39,206 nt of DNA from positions 1 to 39,206 of the forward strand of contig NZ_CALUXO010000076.1 in NCBI RefSeq assembly GCF_944324745.1, written 5' to 3'. Shown in pieces: positions 32,203-39,206 of the stretch. Position 1 is the first letter of the stretch; each line of letters opens with the position of its first letter. Both the position numbers and the translations under genes were made by a program. This DNA comes from an uncultured Thomasclavelia sp. (GTDB lineage: Bacteria > Bacillota_I > Bacilli_A > Erysipelotrichales > Coprobacillaceae). Below the pieces are notes generated by a model, which was not told the DNA's origin, made no database searches, and saw only the letters and a program-made list of their open reading frames with translations.

Positions 32203-33283
32203 CTGGTAATTGGATAGTAAAAGTAATCTGACTATCAGCAATCTTGGCTTCAATTGTTCCATTATGCAGTTCGACAATTCGTTTAGTAATTGCCAGTCCT
32301 AAACCTGATCCCCCAGTTTTACTATTTCGAGATTCATCAAGACGAACAAAGGGCTCAAAGATTCGCTCTAAATGATATTCTTTGCTATCATCAATAGCAT
32401 TAGTAATTTGGATAATTATTTGCTGCTGATCTAATTTGGCACTAATAGTAATCTTAGAATCATTTACACTGTAATTAATAGCATTACGAATTAAATTATC
32501 GAAAACACGCTCAAATTGATTTGTATCTATTTGGGCTTTTAAATTATTTTCAATATTAGTAACACATGATAAATTTTTTTCTTGATACAGTGGTAAAAAT
32601 TCATAGGATATCTGGGCTAACATCATGGAAATATTAACAGTTTGCTTTTCTAAAACCGTATCACTTAAATTATATTTAGCGATAGAGAAAAATTCTTCAA
32701 TCAGCTCTTCTAATCGAAGTGATTTTTCAAAAGCAATTTTAGTATAATCGTTTCGTTCTTTAATTGATAATTTAGGACTATTAACTAACAGATTTAAATA
32801 TCCCACGATTGAAGTTAGCGGTGTTTTTAAATCATGAGCCAAGTATAATAATAAATCATTTTTTTGACGTTCAGCTTCTTTGATTGCTTGTTTATTTTGT
32901 AATGATTCTTTTTTGATCTGGTTCATCTGATCTTCTATTTCTTTTAACTCATATGGCAATTGAATCATGGTATCGTTATCAGCTACTAATACTTTTCCGG
33001 CTTCCAGCATTTTTTCAATATATTGCATTGATTCACGATATCGAAATGAGAAGATAATAATGGTATCTAAGGCAATTAAAGTAATAAAGATCGCCATTAA
33101 ATTATCTTTGATGATTTGGGCCAGCTGATAAACTAAATCATACTCTTGCCAGATATATAAATGATAGACTTCATAAGAGTATAGCAATAATATAATAAAA
33201 GCAGTAGCCGTGATACTAACAGTAATTGCAATTTTTTTAATTAAGTTAGCAGTTAAACTTTGTTTAAAATGTGAATTATTCAA
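32186..33283 (-). CDS. VanS-like sensor histidine kinase
   Basis: The 365-aa kinase has two hydrophobic helices (about 15-36 and 60-80) with a very short extracellular loop of some 24 aa, a HAMP-like linker and coiled coil (100-145) and the H-box LLLYLAHDLKTPLTSIVGYL (His150). The catalytic domain has NLIRNAINYS, a G-box in SGLGLAITKRIVELH. The H-box region is strikingly VanS-like. The start is TTG, overlapping the regulator's end by 8 nt, because no ATG is available near the first helix; AGG stands 8 nt before it. A small loop between helices suggests sensing at the membrane itself. Confidence 0.9.
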   Translation of the reverse strand: MNNSHFKQSLTANLIKKIAITVSITATAFIILLLYSYEVYHLYIWQEYDLVYQLAQIIKDNLMAIFITLIALDTIIIFSFRYRESMQYIEKMLEAGKVLVADNDTMIQLPYELKEIEDQMNQIKKESLQNKQAIKEAERQKNDLLLYLAHDLKTPLTSIVGYLNLLVNSPKLSIKERNDYTKIAFEKSLRLEELIEEFFSIAKYNLSDTVLEKQTVNISMMLAQISYEFLPLYQEKNLSCVTNIENNLKAQIDTNQFERVFDNLIRNAINYSVNDSKITISAKLDQQQIIIQITNAIDDSKEYHLERIFEPFVRLDESRNSKTGGSGLGLAITKRIVELHNGTIEAKIADSQITFTIQLPAVRDL

Positions 33284-33968
33284 TGGTATAACCTACGCCC
33301 CAGATCGTTTTGACAAATTTTGGTTTTCGGGCATTTTCATGCATTTTTTCCCTTAATCTAGCTACATGGGCCATTACGGTATTATTATTATCTAGATATT
33401 TCTCCTGCCAGACTGCTTCAAACAGCTCTTCTGAAGTTACAACACTGCCACGTTTAGAACATAAATACCAAAGAATCGAAAATTCAATTGGAGTTAAATT
33501 TAATGGCTGATCGTAAAGAGTACATTTATGGGTATCGTTATTGATCATTAGACCATTAAAATCATAAACTTGGGGATTATTAGTATTATCATTAACATTG
33601 TAACGAGTATAACGTCGAATTTGGGTTTTGATTCTAGCAACTAATTCTAATGGATTAAAAGGTTTAGTCAGATAATCATCAGCCCCTAGAGTTAAACCAT
33701 TAATTTTATCCATGTCATTATTTTTAGCTGTCAACATAATAACGGGAAAATAATAAGACTCTCTAATTTTTTTTAATAATGAAAAACCATCTAAATCTGG
33801 CATCATTACATCTAAAATAGCCAAATCGTAGTGATTTTTTTGCAAGCTTTCTAAAGCCTTAGTACCATGATAATATTTATATACATGATAACCTTCATTT
33901 TGAAGATACAATTCTATTAAATCTGCGATTGATTGTTCATCATCAACAACAAGAATATTATAAGCCAT
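33276..33968 (-). CDS. VanR-like response regulator (OmpR family)
   Basis: The 230-aa regulator has a receiver domain with acidic pair DDE (9-11), phospho-acceptor Asp53 in AILDVMMPDLDG, and DDYLTKPFNPLELVARIKTQ, which is close to VanR of enterococci. The OmpR-type DNA-binding domain follows (about 130-230, with LTPIEFSILWYLC and NTVMAHVARLREK). The ribosome binding site is GAGGTGATT. A perfect VanR-type box and a tandem copy lie 60-82 bp upstream, between this gene and the divergent MFS gene. Family assignment rests on overall resemblance and the adjacent VanS-like kinase and VanZ-like protein. Confidence 0.92.
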   Translation of the reverse strand: MAYNILVVDDEQSIADLIELYLQNEGYHVYKYYHGTKALESLQKNHYDLAILDVMMPDLDGFSLLKKIRESYYFPVIMLTAKNNDMDKINGLTLGADDYLTKPFNPLELVARIKTQIRRYTRYNVNDNTNNPQVYDFNGLMINNDTHKCTLYDQPLNLTPIEFSILWYLCSKRGSVVTSEELFEAVWQEKYLDNNNTVMAHVARLREKMHENARKPKFVKTIWGVGYTIE

Positions 33969-34027
33969 ATAATCACCTCAAATTCATCTTAGCTTAAATC
34001 ATAATAAATTACAAATAAATCAAAAAG

Positions 34028-34050
34028 ATTTAAGAAAATCGTAAGAAAAT
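34028..34050 (+). promoter_or_regulatory. tandem VanR-like boxes between vanR-like and MFS genes
   Basis: TAAGAAAAT occurs twice 11 bp apart (34031-34039 and 34042-34050). The second is part of TCGTAAGAAAAT (34039-34050), which fits TCGTANGAAANT at every fixed position. A plus-strand -35 starts 5 nt downstream. A weak minus-strand promoter (-10 TATGAT at 34003-33998) lies on the other side. Confidence 0.65.
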
Positions 34051-34055
34051 AAAGT

Positions 34056-34084
34056 TTGAATAAATTATTTTCTAAATAAACAAT
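34056..34084 (+). promoter_or_regulatory. promoter of the MFS-RpiR operon
   Basis: TTGAAT (34056-34061) and AACAAT (34079-34084) have a 17-bp spacer. The poor -10 fits a promoter that needs an activator, and the VanR-like boxes abut it. Confidence 0.5.
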
Positions 34085-34153
34085 TAAAAATTACTATTTT
34101 ATTTTTAACTTAAAAAGTATAAAATAAAATAGATATAGGAGAAAGGATGAAAA

Positions 34154-35323
34154 ATGAAACAAATATTTACTCTATTAGCTATCTTTTCTGTGACTTTCCT
34201 GTGTCAAACAAGGGGAACTATTAATCCAGGTATGAGTTTACTCTACCAACATTTCAATAATTATTCGATGGCTACTGTTTCCTTGATGACTAACATTTGT
34301 TCATTAGCGATAATTCCAACTTCTTATATTGTTGGGAAAAATGCTGGGAATAAATGGAAATATAAGTCTATTATCATCTGGATGAATATTATAATGCTCA
34401 TCGGTGGAATAGGGCCTTATTTTGTCGATAATTTATATGTAATGTTATTTTTTAGAACCTTGTTTGGAATTGGGGTAGGAATTGCAATTACATTGCATCG
34501 TCCTTTAATAATAACTTGTTATTCGGGAGAAAAGCAGTTACGTTATTTAGGTTACGATACAATTATTGCCAGTCTAGGAATGATATTTTTTCAAACGCTA
34601 GTGGGGATATTGTCTGGGATTGAGTGGAAATTAATGTTTCTGGGATATTTACCAATTATTTTAATATTAGGATTGTCTTATTTTTTACCAGATATTGAAT
34701 TAAAAAATGAAACAGTTACTAAAGAAAGTGGTAAAATTTCCAGGGAAGTAAAATTGATTATTCTCGTATTTTTACTTTTAAGTATTTTTACTAATTGTAT
34801 CGGTGTTAATCAGGCAACGCTATTTTCATTAAAAAAATTTTCAAATCCGGTATTTTTAACAGCATCTGTATCAAATATAAATGCTATATTCTCAGTTATT
34901 TCCGGTTTATTCTTCAATCAGATTTATCAGCGATTTAAAAATCAATTTTTAATCATTTCATTGATTATCAGCACTTTTTCAATTAGTTTATTCATTTTTG
35001 GAACCACAGAATTAATCATGTATATAGCTAGTGCTTTATTTGGTTTTGCTTATAATCTGGTTGTTTTATATTTATTTTTAATCCCAAGTAAATTAGTAAG
35101 TTCCAATAAAGTTGCTATGATTGGTGGTTATTTGGCAGTGGCAGCTGGAATTGGTGGCTTTTTAGCTTCTTTAGTTATGAAAATTTGTGAGTATTTATTT
35201 AAAGAAGTTGTTTATTCTAGTTTTATTTTGTGTGGATTAGTTTTTATTATTTGTACCATTATAATTATCGGTTTATTAAATAAAAAGGATTTAACTCTCA
35301 ATAGGAGGAAAAATGGAGCATAA
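34154..35323 (+). CDS. MFS transporter divergent from the VanR-like regulator
   Basis: The 389-aa protein has about 12 hydrophobic helices. The N-terminal RGTINPGMSLLYQHF and the helix 4 region FRTLFGIGVGIAITLHRPLII are consistent with a major facilitator that exports or imports small molecules; the substrate is not readable. AGGAGAAAGG precedes the ATG. The gene overlaps the RpiR gene by 11 nt. Its promoter abuts tandem VanR-like boxes, so it may be induced with the vanZ-like operon, which would favour a drug or envelope-precursor role. The linked RpiR protein instead points to sugar-phosphate control. Both are inferences. Confidence 0.82.
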   Translation: MKQIFTLLAIFSVTFLCQTRGTINPGMSLLYQHFNNYSMATVSLMTNICSLAIIPTSYIVGKNAGNKWKYKSIIIWMNIIMLIGGIGPYFVDNLYVMLFFRTLFGIGVGIAITLHRPLIITCYSGEKQLRYLGYDTIIASLGMIFFQTLVGILSGIEWKLMFLGYLPIILILGLSYFLPDIELKNETVTKESGKISREVKLIILVFLLLSIFTNCIGVNQATLFSLKKFSNPVFLTASVSNINAIFSVISGLFFNQIYQRFKNQFLIISLIISTFSISLFIFGTTELIMYIASALFGFAYNLVVLYLFLIPSKLVSSNKVAMIGGYLAVAAGIGGFLASLVMKICEYLFKEVVYSSFILCGLVFIICTIIIIGLLNKKDLTLNRRKNGA

Positions 35324-36101
35324 TAACATATTTGGTTTTATTAAATTTTGTAACGAACGGCTCACAAATTCTAATGAATATAATATTGCCAGAGTCATTA
35401 TTAGCCATTTTAATAATATTAAATCAGTATCACAGGAAACAATTGCCAATGAAGCTAATATTTCAGTTGCTTCAGTTAGCCGATTTATTAATAAAGCTGG
35501 TTTTGATTCTTTTCAAGATTTTAAATATAAAGTTGAAATCTATAATAAAGATACCAAAATGCGAAGAATATTGGAACATACGATGCGCTTTATGCGTACT
35601 TCTTTAGAAGATATGGCAGATAATCTTTATGATGATGCAATCAATAACTTACATCAAACAAAACTGAATCTTGATCTTGATAAATTAAAGCAAATATCTA
35701 AAAGATTAAAAAATAGTCATAGTGTGATGATCATTGGTGATAGTCATGAATTAAATGATTTCTATACTTATCAATTAGATTTATTGATCAATGGAATCCC
35801 ATCATATTTAATTAACGTTGCGGAATTAGAAAAAGCTCAGATTAATAATTTAAATCAAGATGATAGTATTCTTTATTTGGATATGTACGAAGGCTGGTTT
35901 AGTGATGGAAAAAGAATGTTTTTGCAAAAGATGAAAGAACGTAATGTTTATATTATCGCTTTTTGTCAAGAAACTAGTCATTTACAAGATTATGCTGATT
36001 TAATCTATGTTTATGGAATTAATCAAAGTAATAATAACGGCTATTATTCTTTACCGTATTTAAGTCGGATACTTTCAGAAATAATTTATCACAATTTTTA
36101 A
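35313..36101 (+). CDS. RpiR-family regulator with a divergent SIS domain
   Basis: The 262-aa protein has a clear HTH_6 domain (about 1-80, VSQETIANEANISVASVSRFINKAGFDSFQDF). The C-terminal half keeps the SIS strand order (SHSVMIIGDSHELNDFY, then DSILYLDMYEGWF) but the sugar-binding Ser/Thr motifs (usually SxSG) are replaced, so ligand binding may differ. The start follows ATAGGAGGAA and overlaps the MFS gene by 11 nt. It presumably controls its own operon. It is the third RpiR gene of the window and is not closely similar to the other two. Confidence 0.85.
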   Translation: MEHNNIFGFIKFCNERLTNSNEYNIARVIISHFNNIKSVSQETIANEANISVASVSRFINKAGFDSFQDFKYKVEIYNKDTKMRRILEHTMRFMRTSLEDMADNLYDDAINNLHQTKLNLDLDKLKQISKRLKNSHSVMIIGDSHELNDFYTYQLDLLINGIPSYLINVAELEKAQINNLNQDDSILYLDMYEGWFSDGKRMFLQKMKERNVYIIAFCQETSHLQDYADLIYVYGINQSNNNGYYSLPYLSRILSEIIYHNF

Positions 36102-36137
36102 AAGTTGCTTACATTTTTTGTAAGCAACTTTTATTTT
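36100..36137 (+). terminator. terminator of the MFS-RpiR operon
   Basis: AAAAGTTGCTTAC (36100-36112) and GTAAGCAACTTTT (36120-36132) form a 13-bp stem with a 7-nt loop and T-rich tail. Confidence 0.9.
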
Positions 36138-36194
36138 CAATTGTAGTTTCTTATAGCTGAATAATTTAAAATAGTAATCAAGAGGAGGAAGTTT

Positions 36195-38882
36195 ATGAAG
36201 AAAAAGAATTTATTTTTGTCTTTAGTATTATCTTCTACTATGGTTTGCTCTATGCAAAGTGTAGTAAATATTTCGGCGCAAGAAACATATATGCCTGGTG
36301 TTACTGTAGAAGAAAATACTAATCCTGACTGGAATGCCGATTATATGGCAACATTTGTTTATGAAGATACTGATGCAAGAGATGCTGTTTCAGTAAATAT
36401 TCAAGGTGGTTTTCAGTTTTATAAAGATGAGGAAGTAAAAGATTATAATGCTTCCGGCGATAATTCTCAAATCCCTTGTTATGATGCTTATCAGTATGAA
36501 GATGGAATGTTTGCTGCAAGTTCTAGTTTACAAACTGGAGCAATGATTCCTTATGAGATGGAAGAAATATCTGATGAAGTATTTAAATTAACAATGCCCC
36601 TTCCAGCAAATCAGTATTTTTATGCTTATTACATTACTTACAGTGATGGAACAACTTTAGATAAAGTTTATGATCCTGCTAATTTACCAGTTAAAAACGG
36701 TGACTCTGATGCCGGATGGAGTTTATTTTATGTAGGTAATGGTGAAACAGCTGGTCAAGAATATATTTATCCTCGCTCTAATCAGCAAGGAACAGTTGAG
36801 TATATTACTTATACAGCTGTAGATGGTTCAAGCCAGCCATTAGGAGTTTATTTACCATATAATTATGATAGTAATAAAACATATAAGACTATCTATGTAT
36901 CACACGGTGGTGGTGGTAACGAAGTAGAATGGATGACAATTGGTTCAGTTCCAAATATCATGGATAACTTGATTGCTAATAAAGAAGCAGCTGAAGCAAT
37001 CGTAGTAACAATGGATAATACATATTTTAATTGGGATTACAATCAGATTGTTCCTAATGTAATTAATAATATTATTCCAACAATTGAAAGTCGTTATAGC
37101 GTTTCTAGTGAAGCTAAAGACCGTGCATTCTGTGGACTTTCAATGGGATCAATGACAACTAATGAAATGTTAAAACAAGTTACTGATTCATTTGGTTATT
37201 ATGGTGCTTTTTCTGGTGGTAATTCTGATTTGAATCCTGATAACTGGAACAGTGAAGCGATGAATAATGCCGTTATTTATTTAACAGCTGGTTGTATTGA
37301 TATGGCCTATAATAACAATCTTGGAATTAGTTCAGTTGATTTTATGAATATGCTTGATCAAATGGGTGTAAATTATTCATTTGAATTGAAACCAGGTTCT
37401 CATGATTGGTATGTATGGCGTGATTCATTCACTAGTTTTGTAAAAGATTACTTATGGGATTATGAACAATTACCAGAAGCATCTGATTATCAACCAGGTG
37501 TAACAGTTGAAGATAATACCAATGATGCATATGCTGCAGATTATCAGGCAACATTTGTATATGAAGATACTGATGCAAGAGATGCAGTAAGTGTTAGTGT
37601 TTCTGGAAACTTACAATTCTATGCAAAAGATGATATTACTAATGGATTCATTGATACAGGAAGTGCTGCAGGCGCTACAGTATATAGTGTTTATGATTAT
37701 CAAGATGGAATGTTTAATACTGGATATGGATTAAACAATGATACAATGGTTTATAACTTGAGCGAAACAAGTGATGAACGTTTTGAAATTACTTTACCAT
37801 TACCAGGTAACTTGTATTATTATGATTATACAGTTACATATGATGATGGAACTTCAGTAACTATGCAAGATCCAGCTAATCCATCAATTGCTAATGAAAG
37901 TAATGGACATGATGCTGGTCATAGCTTGTTCTATGTTGGAAACAGTAGTAATACTACTGAAGGACAAGAGTATATTTATGAAAGAACAGATGGATTAAAA
38001 GGAACATATTCATTTGTATCATATGAAGCAGTAGATGGAACAACACAGCCATTAGGTGTATATTTACCACATAACTATGATAGCAGTAAAACATATAAGA
38101 CTATCTATGTATCACATGGTGGTGGCGGTAATGAAAATGAATGGATGACAATTGGTGCTTTACCAAACATCATGGATAATTTAATTGCCGAACAACAAGC
38201 AGCAGAAGCAGTAGTAGTAACAATGGATAATACATATTTTAGCTGGGATTATGATCAAATTGCAGCAAACCTAGAAAATAATATTATTCCATTTGTTGAA
38301 GCAAATTATAGTGTATCTACAAATGCTAGTGATCGTGCATTCTGTGGACTTTCAATGGGAAGTATGACAACAACAACGTTAATGCAAAGCTATACAGATT
38401 TATTTGGATATTATGGTGGTTTTTCAGGAGCTAATGTAAATGCCGAAGTCACTGATTTAGAAGCATTAAAAAATGTAACTATCTATTTAACAGCTGGAAA
38501 TGTTGATATGGCTTTAAAAGACGCTAATGGTGATGAAAGTATCAAAACTGTTGGAATGGCAGCAAAATTAGATGAATTAGGTGTATCATATGGTATGGAT
38601 GTTAAATATGGTGCTCATGACTGGGGCGTATGGCGTGATGCATTTACAACATTTGCCAAAGATTACTTATGGGATGTTGAAACTGATGAACCTGAAGTAA
38701 CACCAACTCCAGATACTCCTGAAGATAAAGTGGATCCAACAACTTCAACATCAAACCCAAGTCAAACTACAGCTTCTAGTGTAAAAACTGGCGATGATCA
38801 AAATATGATGATTTATGGATTAGGATTACTTGCTGGTATTACTGGTTTAGGATATGTTTATAAAAAAAGAAAAGTAAACTAA
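36195..38882 (+). CDS. secreted, wall-anchored tandem esterase (Fes/feruloyl-esterase-like)
   Basis: The 895-aa protein begins with a signal peptide (cleavage likely after NISA, about residue 29). Two copies of a 400-aa unit follow (34-433 and 434-838), each an immunoglobulin-like N-terminal module (PGVTVE-N... FVYEDTDARDAVSV) and an esterase-D alpha/beta hydrolase. Both hydrolases have GLSMGSMT (Ser316, Ser720) and the His loop HDW-VWRD (His403, about His808), so both look active. The C-terminus has a Thr/Ser/Pro-rich linker, VKTGD, a hydrophobic helix and KKRK, a sortase-type anchor with a non-LPXTG motif. Likely substrates are esters on plant polysaccharides or siderophore-like esters. AGAGGAGGAA precedes the start. 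It is monocistronic. Confidence 0.85.
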   Translation: MKKKNLFLSLVLSSTMVCSMQSVVNISAQETYMPGVTVEENTNPDWNADYMATFVYEDTDARDAVSVNIQGGFQFYKDEEVKDYNASGDNSQIPCYDAYQYEDGMFAASSSLQTGAMIPYEMEEISDEVFKLTMPLPANQYFYAYYITYSDGTTLDKVYDPANLPVKNGDSDAGWSLFYVGNGETAGQEYIYPRSNQQGTVEYITYTAVDGSSQPLGVYLPYNYDSNKTYKTIYVSHGGGGNEVEWMTIGSVPNIMDNLIANKEAAEAIVVTMDNTYFNWDYNQIVPNVINNIIPTIESRYSVSSEAKDRAFCGLSMGSMTTNEMLKQVTDSFGYYGAFSGGNSDLNPDNWNSEAMNNAVIYLTAGCIDMAYNNNLGISSVDFMNMLDQMGVNYSFELKPGSHDWYVWRDSFTSFVKDYLWDYEQLPEASDYQPGVTVEDNTNDAYAADYQATFVYEDTDARDAVSVSVSGNLQFYAKDDITNGFIDTGSAAGATVYSVYDYQDGMFNTGYGLNNDTMVYNLSETSDERFEITLPLPGNLYYYDYTVTYDDGTSVTMQDPANPSIANESNGHDAGHSLFYVGNSSNTTEGQEYIYERTDGLKGTYSFVSYEAVDGTTQPLGVYLPHNYDSSKTYKTIYVSHGGGGNENEWMTIGALPNIMDNLIAEQQAAEAVVVTMDNTYFSWDYDQIAANLENNIIPFVEANYSVSTNASDRAFCGLSMGSMTTTTLMQSYTDLFGYYGGFSGANVNAEVTDLEALKNVTIYLTAGNVDMALKDANGDESIKTVGMAAKLDELGVSYGMDVKYGAHDWGVWRDAFTTFAKDYLWDVETDEPEVTPTPDTPEDKVDPTTSTSNPSQTTASSVKTGDDQNMMIYGLGLLAGITGLGYVYKKRKVN
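36294..38705 (+). repeat. internal tandem duplication of the esterase unit
   Basis: Unit 1 (36294-37493) and unit 2 (37494-about 38705) encode the same two-domain block. Some stretches remain almost identical in DNA, for example around 36881 and 38093 (offset 1212 bp), while the N-terminal modules have diverged. This points to a duplication with partial homogenisation. Confidence 0.85.
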
Positions 38883-38888
38883 AATATT

Positions 38889-38925
38889 AGGTAATGTAGA
38901 TTATAAAACTACATTACCTTTTTTT
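38889..38925 (+). terminator. terminator of the esterase gene
   Basis: AGGTAATGTAG (38889-38899) and CTACATTACCT (38909-38919) form an 11-bp stem with a 9-nt loop and long T tail. Confidence 0.92.
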
Positions 38926-39206
38926 GTATGATTATAATATGTTAGATAAAAGATAGACAATTATAAATGCTCTATAAAATGTTTGAAATAATAACGGATT
39001 AACAGTTAAAAAAGTTTAAAATAAAACTTTTTTTCAAAAATACTTGACTATATAGTTACTATATGGTGTTCAATGAAACGGTAGTGTAAAGAGTTTATGA
39101 AAAATTAATATCGAACCAAAAATTTTCTGCACTTTTTTACACGAATCCGCAAAAAAAAGAAAGATGAAATCCAGTTTTGAAAAATCATAAATCTTTGAAA
39201 CCTGAA
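38926..39206. other. gene-free right edge
   Basis: No convincing gene is seen. Apart from the palindrome listed separately, it contains GTGTAAA (39084-39090) and its inverse TTTACAC (39136-39142). A 33-codon minus-strand frame open to the window end (stop at 39105-39107) consists of A-run translations and shows no domain. Confidence 0.5.
39044..39064. promoter_or_regulatory. -35 like element overlapping a palindromic operator
   Basis: TTGACT (39044-39049) abuts the perfect palindrome ATATAGT-T-ACTATAT (39050-39064). This looks like a repressed promoter, perhaps for a gene beyond the window; no good -10 at the right distance is visible. Confidence 0.4.

Noticed and set aside
30724-33968. Functional vancomycin-resistance cluster
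   Set aside because: No vanH, ligase, vanX or vanY homologue is present; only the sensor pair and a VanZ-like protein resemble such clusters.
39105-39206. 33-codon minus-strand frame open to the right edge, possibly the C-terminus of a transposase
   Set aside because: Its amino acids mostly reflect T-rich sequence and no known motif is visible; it cannot be supported without more sequence.

Overview
The window is AT-rich, gene-dense Firmicutes DNA with strong GGAGG-type ribosome binding sites, short intergenic gaps and many hairpin-plus-T terminators. The gene set (RpiR regulators, GH1 phospho-glucosidase, perR-rubrerythrin, YlbJ-like protein, ECF S component, small zinc-ribbon transposon-type protein, surface esterase with a VKTGD-type sorting tail) suggests a strict anaerobe of the Erysipelotrichia, such as Thomasclavelia/Coprobacillus. 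That placement is an inference from gene content. I see no tRNA, rRNA or CRISPR array and no intact transposase.

Layout. 1-428: end of a small unrecognised gene, a tandem 11-bp repeat and several hairpins. 429-3589 (minus): NAD synthetase and an MFS transporter. 3767-5066 (plus): formate/nitrite-type channel and YbaK-like deacylase. 5151-9970 (plus): response regulator, one-TM histidine kinase, ABC ATPase and a large two-ectodomain FtsX permease. 10210-13503: 6-phospho-beta-glucosidase, then an ECF S component overlapping a two-domain kinase, preceded by an attenuator-like leader. 13601-16895: membrane protein, LytTR regulator, FtsX permease and ABC ATPase, a second regulated exporter with no kinase. 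17013-18545: metallophosphatase plus RpiR regulator. 18564-21160: ChbG-type deacetylase (minus), then rdgB-trmL-TIGR01906 membrane protein. 21161-24646: a 340-bp gap with a hairpin-equipped mini-ORF, a DUF1810 protein, a zinc-ribbon protein, the perR-rubrerythrin operon and a Cof phosphatase. 24767-28200: YlbJ-like protein, HflX, a 62-aa protein and ornithine carbamoyltransferase. 28282-30705: EIIB-like protein divergent from a second metallophosphatase-RpiR pair. 30724-36101: a VanR/VanS-like operon continuing into VanZ, a 32-aa membrane peptide and a C39 peptidase, divergent from an MFS-RpiR pair. 36195-38882: a secreted, wall-anchored tandem esterase.

The most interesting region is 30.7-36.1 kb. 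A VanRS-like two-component system has no vanHAX beside it. Instead it is followed by a VanZ-like protein, a single-TM peptide missed by standard ORF cut-offs, and a membrane-anchored C39 peptidase. Tandem 11-bp-spaced boxes resembling the VanR site TCGTANGAAANT (consensus recalled from the enterococcal literature) occur in the divergent vanR/MFS promoter region and again inside the 3' end of the kinase gene, just before vanZ. Both sets share one orientation and lie a few bases upstream of a possible -35. This suggests a self-contained cell-envelope stress regulon. The two paralogous phosphatase-RpiR modules 12 kb apart are a second unexplained theme.

Several longest-ORF starts are too far upstream. 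I chose later starts from ribosome binding sites for the ABC ATPase (6811), its permease (7496), the second permease (14845), ChbG (19310), TIGR01906 (20519), the zinc-ribbon protein (22472), rubrerythrin (23272), Cof (24646), OTC (27208, GTG), the EIIB-like protein (28905), phosphatase 2 (29126) and VanZ (32095). Membrane segments and domain limits were judged by eye.
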